The translations under genes were made by a program, and so were the position numbers. This document shows positions 5,083 to 14,300 of a stretch of DNA of 20,027 nucleotides, one piece after another. The stretch covers positions 1-20,027 of the IMG/VR virus record IMGVR_UViG_3300008267_001656. One strand, 5' to 3'. Positions within the stretch are counted from its first letter, which is position 1. Every line of letters starts with the position of its first letter. The DNA comes from a virus. A model generated the notes under the pieces. It saw only the letters and a list, made by a program, of their open reading frames with translations, was not told the origin of the DNA and ran no database searches.

Positions 5083-6287
5083 TGGCTTACGGTATATACA
5101 AAGGAGGTAAAGGCGGTAACACCCTGCGAGGTAATTTTGATATTTCATTAATACCCGCCAGAGTACTCTCTGTTGTACTAGACCCTTCAACATACCCATC
5201 AACCTATAATCAGAACGGAAAGTATGCTTCTCTAGGAGGTATAACCTTTAGACCTTTAGTAAAAGTAAATACCGCAACTGAACAGGAAGGAACTTCTTTT
5301 GCACTACCTTACTTTCCGAACATCAACCACTACCCAATTGAAGGTGAGTTAGTACTAATACTTGCTGCAGGTACTACCTTAAATACAGATGGAACCGACA
5401 AAACTGCATACTACTATCTACCTCCGACAAACGCCTGGGCTACAAACCATATTAATGTCGCTGCTAATAATACAAATCAGCAAAATAACACTCCTAACAA
5501 TAAAAGTTACAAACAAGTTGAAGCAGGTGCTGTAAATAAAGAAGTTCCCGATTATGAAAATACCTACATCTATAAGTACGGTATAAAGGAACGAGCTAAC
5601 GTTAGACCCTTATTACCACAACCCGGTGATGTAAGTTTTGAAGGTAGATGGAGTAATACAATGCGCCTAGGATCAACAAACCGATCCGCTTTACCTAATA
5701 CATGGTCAAGTGTAGGAGCAGAAGGTGATCCTATTATAATCATCCGAAACAATCAATATCAGTCAACAACCTCCCCTTGGATCCCTCTATCAGAGGATAT
5801 TAACGCTGACGGCGGGTCAATTTATTTTACATCTACTCAAAGAATACCAGTAACAACTCTAAACTTCAAAGTAGGTAGTTATAATACAAATCCTCCTATA
5901 GAGCCTAAAGAGTATGTAAAAGATCAAATAATTTTAGATTCCGGCAGGCTTTTATTAGTTTCAAAAGAGGAAAGTATATTGTTAACAGCTGCTAACAGTG
6001 TTCATATAAGTGCTACTACATTTAACGTAGATACTAATTCAACCACTATAAACTCCAAACAAATACAGTTAGGCGGTAACAGTAACTTACAACCAGTTTT
6101 AAAAGGAGACGATACCGTCGATTGTTTAGATAAACTACTAACACAGTTAACAAGCTTTATGACAGTAGTAGCTGCAACTAACCTACCCGGTATTTCAGAT
6201 AGCGCTAAGACCATAATACCTGAATTATCTCTAATAAAAATAAAAGTTAATACTCAGATAAGGTCTAACGTAACAGCGACAAAATAA
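5082..6287 (+). CDS. Baseplate hub/tail spike protein, gp5-like, no lysozyme domain
   Basis: The product is 401 residues. The N-terminal part (about 20-130) shows an OB-fold-like pattern with NHYPIEGELVLILAAG at 82-97, as in gp5/gpV-family spikes. The C-terminal part (about 285-330) has short repeated beta strands (LLLVSKEESILLTAANSVHI and on), as in spike beta-helices, then GGNSNLQPVLKGDDTVDCLDKLL (331-353), which I read as the common phage-spike tail. A T4-type lysozyme domain is absent, so cell-wall digestion must come from elsewhere. Starts in the stop of the previous gene (TAATG) and ends the same way. Family assignment rests on motif memory and position, not on a database search. Confidence 0.7.
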   Translation: MAYGIYKGGKGGNTLRGNFDISLIPARVLSVVLDPSTYPSTYNQNGKYASLGGITFRPLVKVNTATEQEGTSFALPYFPNINHYPIEGELVLILAAGTTLNTDGTDKTAYYYLPPTNAWATNHINVAANNTNQQNNTPNNKSYKQVEAGAVNKEVPDYENTYIYKYGIKERANVRPLLPQPGDVSFEGRWSNTMRLGSTNRSALPNTWSSVGAEGDPIIIIRNNQYQSTTSPWIPLSEDINADGGSIYFTSTQRIPVTTLNFKVGSYNTNPPIEPKEYVKDQIILDSGRLLLVSKEESILLTAANSVHISATTFNVDTNSTTINSKQIQLGGNSNLQPVLKGDDTVDCLDKLLTQLTSFMTVVAATNLPGISDSAKTIIPELSLIKIKVNTQIRSNVTATK

Positions 6288-7135
6288 TGGCAATACTAGA
6301 TCCTAATATTATTATTAACTCCTTACCCCCAGATTCAAAACCTAAAGGATTAGAGAAACTTGGAAAACTAACCTTAAGTAGAGCGTTGACTTTAAAAGAA
6401 ACAACCCAACCTACTATTGATAAAATTCTCTTAGAGGTAGGTATTCAAAACGGGCAAATCCCAGATTTCTGTGTCCCTGTCGATATTTTAAATAAGATTT
6501 TAGTAACTAGAAATACTATTGTAGACACTCTAACCACTTTCAGCAACGCCCTAAATACACTATCAAAGACTGTAACAGATACCTCTAATTTTCTAAAAAT
6601 TACATTAGATGTTATAACTGCAATTAAGATTGCTAAAATAACCCTAAATGCAGTAAATAAAGCTGCTCCTGTAGCTCCTGGTGCAACCACCGCAGCTATC
6701 GAAGATCTTAATGAAGGTCAAGCAGCATTAACTTTTGACAACTTAGGTAACCCGAGATTACAAGCAATAAAAAAGGGAGTTGACAGTACAGTAATACCTA
6801 TTTCAATAACTGCCAGTATAGTGACTACTATATTAGATAATATAAAATTAATAGATATAGTATTAACGAAATGTCTAATAAACCCGTCTCTAGTAACAAT
6901 CCCAGTAGAATTAACTCAAATTCAAACAGCACAAACTATAGCAACCTCTAACACTACAAACTATAAAGAGTATACTATAGAGATCGTAGAGCAACCCTAC
7001 ACTAATACAGTTAGTAGAAAAAAAGCAGTTGCTTATAAAGATGGAATACCAATATTAGAAACTGAGTATTCCTTCACAACCCAACCTCAATTATTAATTG
7101 ACCAGTTAAAATTAAAAATAAATTCTGAATTCTAA
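6287..7135 (+). CDS. Structural protein of unknown fold, spike-adjacent
   Basis: The product is 282 residues. Residues 1-190 are hydrophobic and rich in T, I, L and A with long amphipathic stretches (about 70-130 and 170-200), probably a helical bundle. Residues about 235-282 look like a small beta domain (YTIEIVEQPYTNTVSRKKAVAYKDG). No signal peptide or enzyme motif is visible. TAATG overlap with the spike gene implies partnership. By position in T4-like baseplate loci it could belong to the hub or tube-proximal region. I do not recognise it. Confidence 0.7.
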   Translation: MAILDPNIIINSLPPDSKPKGLEKLGKLTLSRALTLKETTQPTIDKILLEVGIQNGQIPDFCVPVDILNKILVTRNTIVDTLTTFSNALNTLSKTVTDTSNFLKITLDVITAIKIAKITLNAVNKAAPVAPGATTAAIEDLNEGQAALTFDNLGNPRLQAIKKGVDSTVIPISITASIVTTILDNIKLIDIVLTKCLINPSLVTIPVELTQIQTAQTIATSNTTNYKEYTIEIVEQPYTNTVSRKKAVAYKDGIPILETEYSFTTQPQLLIDQLKLKINSEF

Positions 7136-7144
7136 ACGATAAAA

Positions 7145-7153
7145 TATTTATAA
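7145..7153 (+). promoter_or_regulatory. Late-promoter-like motif TATTTATAA, wedge group
   Basis: An exact copy, preceded by A rather than C. TATTTA ends exactly 6 nt before the ATG at 7157, the same as at 549 and 9811. It opens the gene group containing the two wedge proteins. Confidence 0.65.
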
Positions 7154-7156
7154 AAG

Positions 7157-7531
7157 ATGGATGCTAAAGTATTTAAAAAAATCATCAAAGAAGCGGTAAA
7201 AGAAGCTATTCAAGAAGAGATGAAAGATATTCTCTTAGAAGCAGTACGTGCCCCTAAAGTAATCATGCAAGAGAGTCACGAACCTTCCCTAGCAGCTAGA
7301 GCTCAAGGAACACCCTCTATGAGTACAAGAGAAAAATATAGTGAAATCCTAGGCGGTATGATGGAAGCAAGAAACGGAATGATCTCTATGACCACTAATG
7401 ACGCCTTAGGTTTTGGACGTCAACCAGGGTATACTCCTCCACCAAGTGTTAATACCACCGCAGAAGGATCTTCATTACCTTCCGGAGAGGTAAACCTAGA
7501 CCAAATTATGGGTCTTATACATAAGAAATAA
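7157..7531 (+). CDS. Virion-type protein with possible N-terminal cleavage peptide
   Basis: The product is 124 residues. Residues 1-28 form a charged amphipathic helix (KVFKKIIKEAVKEAIQEEMK) that ends in LLE|A at 26-29, a fit to the T4 gp21 prohead-protease rule. If cut there, residues 29-124 remain. The rest is flexible and rich in S, P, G and M, with a short helix at the end (LDQIMGLIHKK). It is the first gene after a late motif and overlaps the gp25-like gene by TAATG. Function unknown; small basic-helix leader peptides are common in virion proteins that are processed in the head, but placement in a baseplate operon also allows a tail role. Confidence 0.7.
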   Translation: MDAKVFKKIIKEAVKEAIQEEMKDILLEAVRAPKVIMQESHEPSLAARAQGTPSMSTREKYSEILGGMMEARNGMISMTTNDALGFGRQPGYTPPPSVNTTAEGSSLPSGEVNLDQIMGLIHKK

Positions 7532-7938
7532 TGGCAACAAGGATACAAAATAGATTCCCCATAGATACGAAACCGAGAGTTGCTGTAGGGGTGAGTATCC
7601 CTTTCAATGGACCTGCTGTTTTTAATCTAACCTATCAGACAAAAGATCAAATAAAGTCAAATCTGATAAATTACTTTATGACCAACAGAGGTGAGAGAAT
7701 CTTTAACCCAAATTTTGGAGCAAACTTAAGAGCAACAGTCTTCGAACAAATAACAGCTAATAATATAGACGGTATTAAATTAATGATATCCGCCGATTTA
7801 AAAAGGTTCTTCCCTATGGTCACTATAAATTCTTTAGATGTCTACGGAACAGAGGATCTTCACGTAATTCAAATTACATTAAATTACAGTGTAATTAACT
7901 ACGGTATAAACGATACACTAGAACTTACATTAATATAA
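7531..7938 (+). CDS. gp25: Baseplate wedge protein, gp25-like
   Basis: The product is 135 residues, close to the 132 of T4 gp25. The motif NRGERIFNPNFGANLR at 52-67 is the hallmark of the gp25/gpW_gp25 family (GE-R-x-x-P-x-F-G), followed by a helix (NIDGIKLMISADLKRFFP) and terminal strands. In T4, gp25 sits in the inner baseplate wedge with gp6 and gp53 and helps set off sheath assembly. It overlaps both neighbours by TAATG, which supports stoichiometric co-translation with gp6, as in other contractile-tail systems. Confidence 0.9.
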   Translation: MATRIQNRFPIDTKPRVAVGVSIPFNGPAVFNLTYQTKDQIKSNLINYFMTNRGERIFNPNFGANLRATVFEQITANNIDGIKLMISADLKRFFPMVTINSLDVYGTEDLHVIQITLNYSVINYGINDTLELTLI

Positions 7939-9794
7939 TGGCAATAAAAAGAGATATAAAATACATTAATAGGGACTTTACAGACTTTAGAACTCGGTTA
8001 ATTGAGTTTGCACAAACCTACTTCCCTACAACCTATAACGACTTCACCCCCGCCTCACCCGGGATGATGTTTATGGAGATGTCCGCTTACGTAGGTGATG
8101 TATTATCTTTTTACTTAGATAATCAAATACAAGAGACGTTTATACAGTATGCACAGCAATCAAGAAACTTATATGAACTTGCATACCTATTAGGGTATAA
8201 GCCAAAAACAACTGCTGCAGCAATTACAACTGTAGATATATACCAACAAGTACCCGCAACAATTACAGGAACGCCAGACTGGAATTACACCTTACAGATC
8301 CCTGAAAACACAGTAGTATCTTCTCCTAACGCTAACCTCGCCTCTTTTTTAACTCAGAAAAAAGTAGATTTTAGTTTTTCAAGTAGTGTAGACCCAACAC
8401 AAGTTCAAATCTACCAAATAAACACAGGAACCTCCTTACCAACTAGTTTTTTGTTAAAGAAAGAAGTTAATGCTATATCTGCTACTATAAAATCAACAAC
8501 TTACAGTTTCGGCCCTCCACAATCTTTCAGTACAGTAAATCTAGTAGATTCAAATATAATAGGCATCCTAGATATAGTAGATAGTGATGGGAATAGCTGG
8601 TATGAAGTATCTCATCTAGCTCAAGATAGTGTTTATGATTCTATCCGGAATAGTAACCCAAACAACCCTAATTACCAAGCTAACGATAATATTCCATATC
8701 TACTACAGACTAAGCAAGTTCAGAGAAGATTTGCATCTCGCTTCTTAAATGAAACTACATTACAACTACAATTCGGATCCGGAACATCTACAGATACAGA
8801 TGAAGATATCGTACCGAATCCAGAAAACGTAGGTTTGGGATTACCTTTTGAACAAGATAAACTTACAGCAGCCTACTCCCCTACGAACTTCATATTCACC
8901 AATACTTACGGTATCGCTCCTTCAAACACTACCTTAACAGTTCAGTACCTAGTAGGAGGTGGAGTAACCTCTAACGTACCAGAAAATACCTTAACTCAGA
9001 TTAATACTACCTCAGTAGCATTTAACAATGGATCTATAACTAACACCACCCTCGCAAATACAATCTTTAACTCTCTCGCTGTAAATAATTCAGTAGGAGC
9101 AACAGGAGGGCAAGACGGTGACAGTATTGAAGAAATAAGGCAGAATAGCCTATCAAACTTTCAGAACCAGTTAAGAACAGTTACAGTCGATGATTACGTA
9201 TTAAGAGCATTAAGTATCCCTTCAATCTACGGAACTGTATCAAAAGCATATGCAACTCCGTTAAAAGCTGAGGATATCACAGTAGGAACCACACCAGCAT
9301 CTGTTGCTCTATACGTCTCTACGTATGATAATAATAAAAAGCTAATACCCGCTACAGACACACTAAAACAGAATTTACAGACTTATCTGACTCAGTTCAG
9401 AGTAATAAACGATTCTGTTGAGATAAAAGATGCTTTTGTTGTTAATATAGGGATAAACTTTGATATTATAACCTACCCTAACTACAACAGTAGCCAAGTA
9501 CTTAATAACTGTATTTCCCAACTTGTTGATTATTTTAATATTGATAAGTGGCAAATTAATGAACCGATAATACTCAAAGACCTATACATACTACTTGATA
9601 AAGTAGAAGGAGTTCAAACAGTTAAAAATGTAGAGATTGTAAACCTGACAACTATCGATGGTAGTTATAGTGCATACAGTTACGATACTAAAGGAGCTAC
9701 AGTAAATAATGTTGTGTATCCTTCTATTGATCCGATGATCTTTGAAGTTAAGTATCCAAGTGACGATATTAAAGGTAGGGTAGTTTCTCTTTAA
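7938..9794 (+). CDS. gp6: Baseplate wedge protein, gp6/J-type
   Basis: The product is 618 residues (T4 gp6 is 660). The N-terminus IKYINRDFTDFRTRLIEFA, followed by TPASPGMMFMEMSAYVGDVLSFYLD (about 36-61), is the typical J-family start. GGQDGDSIEEIRQNS and TVTVDDYVLRALSIPSI (about 389-430) form the baseplate J core. The C-terminus is the small domain with YILLDKVEGVQTVKNVEIV. In T4 it makes the ring of the inner baseplate that rearranges during contraction. Starts in the stop of gp25 (TAATG) and is the last gene of its group; 16 bp separate it from the next ATG. Confidence 0.9.
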   Translation: MAIKRDIKYINRDFTDFRTRLIEFAQTYFPTTYNDFTPASPGMMFMEMSAYVGDVLSFYLDNQIQETFIQYAQQSRNLYELAYLLGYKPKTTAAAITTVDIYQQVPATITGTPDWNYTLQIPENTVVSSPNANLASFLTQKKVDFSFSSSVDPTQVQIYQINTGTSLPTSFLLKKEVNAISATIKSTTYSFGPPQSFSTVNLVDSNIIGILDIVDSDGNSWYEVSHLAQDSVYDSIRNSNPNNPNYQANDNIPYLLQTKQVQRRFASRFLNETTLQLQFGSGTSTDTDEDIVPNPENVGLGLPFEQDKLTAAYSPTNFIFTNTYGIAPSNTTLTVQYLVGGGVTSNVPENTLTQINTTSVAFNNGSITNTTLANTIFNSLAVNNSVGATGGQDGDSIEEIRQNSLSNFQNQLRTVTVDDYVLRALSIPSIYGTVSKAYATPLKAEDITVGTTPASVALYVSTYDNNKKLIPATDTLKQNLQTYLTQFRVINDSVEIKDAFVVNIGINFDIITYPNYNSSQVLNNCISQLVDYFNIDKWQINEPIILKDLYILLDKVEGVQTVKNVEIVNLTTIDGSYSAYSYDTKGATVNNVVYPSIDPMIFEVKYPSDDIKGRVVSL

Positions 9795-9798
9795 TTCC

Positions 9799-9807
9799 TA
9801 TTTATAA
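9799..9807 (+). promoter_or_regulatory. Late-promoter-like motif TATTTATAA, third group
   Basis: An exact copy preceded by C. TATTTA ends exactly 6 nt before the ATG at 9811. Its presence fixes the true start of the next gene at 9811 and so exposes the frameshift that follows. Confidence 0.65.
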
Positions 9808-9810
9808 CAA

Positions 9811-10934
9811 ATGGCAGTATATAAAATCTTCCCAGAGAAAGACGCTACCAAGACGCTACCTTGTATAGTGAATACCCAGATGCAAATTCTGGTATCGATG
9901 AAATCATTGAAGCTACTACCTCAACTGAGATGAATGGCGATGAACCTGCTGTAAGTAGATTTTTAGTTAAATTCAACCAGTCTGAAATCTTAGACGTTAT
10001 AAACAATAAAGCAACCGGATCAATCACAGCTTACTTCAAAGTATTTGTAGCTAAAATCGAAGGTCTAGGACAAGAAACAACTTTATTCTGTCACCCAGTA
10101 TCCGGTTCATGGCAGAACGGCACAGGTAAATACTTAGATAGTCCACAAGTAACCAACGGGGTTAGTTGGAACTTTAGAACCTCTTCTGGATCAGGAGCAT
10201 GGCAAACATCAAGCTTCACAACTACAGGAGCAACTGCTTCTTTCTCTGCATCAAATCCCGGAGGTGGTAATTGGTATACAAGCTCTGCATACGCAAAGAG
10301 TGCTTCCTACCAATACAGAAGTGACTTTGACATAAATCTAAATACAACTAACACAGTTATGGCCTGGTATAGTGGATCTATTCAAAACGATGGATTTATT
10401 ATTAAACAAGCTGATTCTGCTGAATTTTCAACAGACACTACTAAGAGAGTGCAGTTTAAATATTTCTCAGTAGACACTAATACAATATACCCTCCTCAGC
10501 TAGAATTCAGATGGAATGATTACTACTATAACACCGGATCATCAACTCAAACAACTATTACAGATCCAGACGTAGTTGCAACTCTACCAAATAATACCGG
10601 TATATACTACCCAGAATCAATTCAAAGATTTAGAATCAATGCAAGACCGCAATTTCCACCTAGGTCTTTCGTAACAGGGTCATTTTACACCTTTAATTAC
10701 TATCTACCTACTGCTTCTTATTGGTCAATCGTAGATTTAGATACAAATGAAGTTGCAATTGACTTCGATAGTACGTATACTAAAATTAGTGCTGACTCTA
10801 ATAGTAATTACTTCGATGTGTATATGAATGGCTTAGAACCTGAAAGATACTATAAGATCTTATTAAAAACAGTTATTGACGGTGCAACTAGGGTATTGGA
10901 TGAAAAGTATTACTTTAAAGTAATCAATGGATAA
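9811..10934 (+). CDS. Baseplate protein with DNRLRE-like domain; frame broken by 11-bp duplication
   Basis: ATG 9811 starts MAVYKIFPEKDAT in one frame, which then stops at 9931-9933. The long frame to 10934 continues as LYSEYPDANSG from 9861. Removing one copy of the 11-bp repeat at 9839-9860 joins them as EKDATLYSEYPDANSGIDEI, so the intact gene would give about 370 residues. The body contains GSWQNGTGKYLDSP and GVSWNFR (residues about 85-110), like DNRLRE beta-sandwich domains, and a C-terminal domain ending YKILLKTVIDGATRVLDEKYYF. It is probably a wedge-associated or fibre-network protein. A TTG at 9861 is an unlikely start. ATG 9930 in the long frame overlaps the early stop (ATGA) and could restart translation. 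It could also be a sequencing or assembly error. Confidence 0.75.
9839..9860 (+). repeat. Perfect 11-bp tandem duplication (AAGACGCTACC x2)
   Basis: AAGACGCTACC at 9839-9849 is repeated exactly at 9850-9860. The unit length is not a multiple of three, so the second copy shifts the frame by two bases. One copy restores an uninterrupted, plausible protein N-terminus. Confidence 0.95.
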
Positions 10935-11302
10935 TGAGTGAAAAAATCTCTCTTAGTAAAAATGTATATAGCAAAACACAGTTCGAAAAAACTGTTAATA
11001 CCTCTTTCTCACAACTAGTCCCAACAGCACCTGAGAGCTCCGCTCCTAACATCCCCTCGGTAGATGAATTTTTCGCCTACTACAGGGAATTATTCTTCTC
11101 TATACCAAAAGAAGGGGAAACCAATAGCCACCAATATCTAGTAAACACGAGTGGGGAATATATAGGAAGCACGGGTACCAACCCGGAGGTAGAAGTCTTG
11201 TTGGAGGAAATAAACAATTTAAGATCCCAGATACTAACACAGCAAGAACTATTACAAACTCTTAGATCAACTCAAGATACCTTAGCAAGAACAACCTCAT
11301 GA
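10934..11302 (+). CDS. Small structural/assembly protein with C-terminal coiled coil
   Basis: The product is 122 residues. Residues 1-78 are mixed polar with a conserved-looking VDEFFAYYRELFFSIPKEG. Residues 84-116 are a coiled-coil candidate (EVEVLLEEINNLRSQILTQ). The start overlaps the previous stop as TAATG and the end overlaps the next start as ATGA, so it is made between the DNRLRE-like and the 1705-residue proteins. A trimerisation or connector role is plausible, but no family is recognised. Confidence 0.7.
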   Translation: MSEKISLSKNVYSKTQFEKTVNTSFSQLVPTAPESSAPNIPSVDEFFAYYRELFFSIPKEGETNSHQYLVNTSGEYIGSTGTNPEVEVLLEEINNLRSQILTQQELLQTLRSTQDTLARTTS

Positions 11303-14300
11303 TAAAAACTAAAGTATTTCAAATCAACCCAGTAACATTCGAAGATACTTCAATCTCAATCGAGGATGCTAGTTTAATAACGACTCAACAGCTCGACGAA
11401 CAGTTTGATACTAATAACAACCGAGTTGAACTATACCTATACCTACCGCCTACTTTACTAGTAGGGAGTTACTATAATTACTCCGGGTGGAAAAGCTATC
11501 AAGACCCCTCATTGCCAAGTACCGGTAAACTACAAGATCTATATATTAATCCAGAAGTAGATGGTGAACTAGCAGGAGTTTCTAACGGAGATGTTTATGC
11601 GATTTATAATTTCGTAAACAACGAATTACAATCTTCAATAGACCAACCTTTTTATATCAGTAGTATATCAAGCAATAGAACAGAGGTTTTACTAAAGACT
11701 AATAATCTACCGAACCAAGTTCTTGCACAGCTACTTAACGATTTTATAGCTCAAAGAAACCAGCTACCCTACTTTGGTGAATTTTATTTAAATTTCGGAA
11801 ACAACCAAGAGGTACTAGGAATTAATATTCAACTTGATACCACGGATCCAACAAGTTACGGAGTCTTAGTAAAATTATATGATCCTCTATCTAGTAATTA
11901 TGATTTAAAATCTCAATGCTGGGTGCAGACGAGGGTTGCAGATCCAGTTGGTTACAGGGTAAACTATAACACAATTGTAGATATACCGGACAGCAGGATA
12001 CAACTAAGACAGCCTAATTTTAATCTCCCAGTTTTTAATAAACTTGGAAACTCTACAAACTACCAGAACTTAACAAGTTTAAAAACCACATCAGTAACAG
12101 GATCTACAAATCAAGTAGATTCTTTATTAGCTGAAAAAGGAGTAGAAGTTAATATAGATTATTCCGATTACAGTAACTTTGTACATTTCTCCTCTGCTAC
12201 CACTAGATTAGCTAACTTTTATTATAAAGCCGGGTTAATCGAAACCTACCAGAATGATATTAATAGTCTACTCTCAACACCAAGTACTATAGCAAGATCA
12301 GAGAGTATTGCGTCAAAACAGGGAGAAATTTCGAAATTAATAACTCAATTTGATGGGTATGACTACTACCTATATTACGAATCAAGCTCAACTGCTTGGC
12401 CAAAAACAAATATAACCCCACCATACTCCCTAGCAACTACAGGGAGTACCGCTGTACTAAACTGGGCAGGATTAAACAATAACGGAAGCTTTTCCGGTAC
12501 CGGTCAATTTGCTACAGCATCCGTATACGATAGTGACAACCAAGACAACTTAGTAAATTCTATACCCGAGTACCTAGTAGAAGATCCTGAAAATACCTCT
12601 TATCAAGTTTTCTTAGAACTGGTAGGGCAACACTTTGATACTCTATACTCATACACTGATGCAATCTCAGATAAGTACAATGCAGATAATAGATTAGAAT
12701 ATGGTACTTCTAAAGATCTAATTGCAGACGTATTAAAGTCGTTCGGTATTAAGATTTATGAAAACAACTTCTCTACAAGTGATCTATACAGCGGACTTAT
12801 AGGTTTAACACCATCCGGATCCACTTTACTACTACCAGATATATCTACTCTATTTCCCGTAACAGGATCAGGGTTAGAGTATATTACAACAATTGTTAGT
12901 GCTTCAAACGACTTAGTTAACTTAGATGATCTTAATAAATCAATCTATAAGAGACTGTACCACAACTTACCACTTCTTGTAAAGAAAAAAGGAACTCTTG
13001 CCGGTTTAGAATTGCTAAGAACAATTTACGGAATACCGGACACTATCCTCCGCATCCAGGAATTCGGAGGAAAAGATAAGGATGAGTTAACATGGGACCA
13101 ATGGGAAAATACATACAATTACGCTTTTGACACAAAAGGTAGTAGTAGTATAAAGAGTAGGTGGCAAATTAATTCTGCATGGAGTGCTAGTATACAATAC
13201 CCAGATGCAGTAACATTACGAATTAGACCGGGTACGTTACCGGTAAATGCTACCCAAATACCATACTCTCAAAGTATATGGAAAGGTGAAAGTATATCCG
13301 AAGATGCACATATTCTACTAACGTATACCGGACAAGGATATGTTTCAAGCTCCTACAGTGCATCAGTTGTAGATCCCAACTATCAGTATGCAAGATTAGA
13401 TTTTGTACCTAATCACACCACACCTACAATCTCTGCATCAGTAACACTACCGTTTTTTAATGGAGACTGGTGGAGTATATCATTTGTAAATAACGGCGCA
13501 AATACACTTACTGTTAAAAATTCAAACAGTAACAAAATAGGATTCCAAGCTTCCTCCTCTGTAACAACTTCAAACAGTTGGGGAACTTATTTCAGTTCCA
13601 GCTTTGCTTCAGGAAGCTCTTTCGCAGGAACTACCTATAAGAACTTTACAGGATCTATTCAAGAGATTAGATACTACACTGTAGCATTAAACAACACAGC
13701 TTTTGATAATTTCGTAATGAACCCCAGTTCAATACAAGGAAATAATTTAAATCAAAGCCCTGATCAATTAATATTTAGAGCTGCACTAGGCGGTGAACTC
13801 TATACCGGTTCAACCTCAATCCATCCAAAAGTTTCCGGAGAATGGCAGACTACTGCCTCATTTGTAAATAATAGTAATTTTATAATTTCCGGCTCAGGAG
13901 AATTCGTACCTAATAAAGAAGTTTATTATTACAATCAAATTCCTACCGGTATTAAGAACGCTGTTACAAATAAAATACGTATTGAGAATACAACACCGTA
14001 TCAAGCCGTACTATCAAATCAAATATCAATTCAACAAAATACCCCTATTAGTCAGAGTTATACTTCGAATGTAAACTACCTTGAAGTTGGATTCTCTCCT
14101 AGTAATGAAATAAACAATGATATTAACTCACAGCTAGGTTATTTTAATATTGGAGAATATATTGGAGATCCTAGATTTATCTCTGAATCAAACTATAGAT
14201 ACCCTGATCTAAGTACTCTAAGCACAGAATACTTTAAAAAATACACGCAGTCTTATAATCTAGAAGACTACTTTAGGTTAATTAAATTTTTTGATAATTC

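Noticed and set aside
5570-6690. Minus-strand open frames opposite the spike and next gene
   Set aside because: Short frames opposite recognised or co-transcribed + genes; no independent signals.
9861-9863. TTG as start codon of the DNRLRE-like gene
   Set aside because: A late motif and ATG at 9811 encode the missing N-terminus, which joins perfectly when one 11-bp repeat copy is removed.
9835-9863. Programmed ribosomal frameshift at the duplication
   Set aside because: A -1 shift would restore the frame, but there is no clear slippery heptamer with a downstream stem, and the perfect tandem repeat is a simpler cause.
9845-10027. Minus-strand open frame opposite the frameshift site
   Set aside because: Sixty codons opposite the broken baseplate gene; no promoter and the + frame accounts for the sequence.
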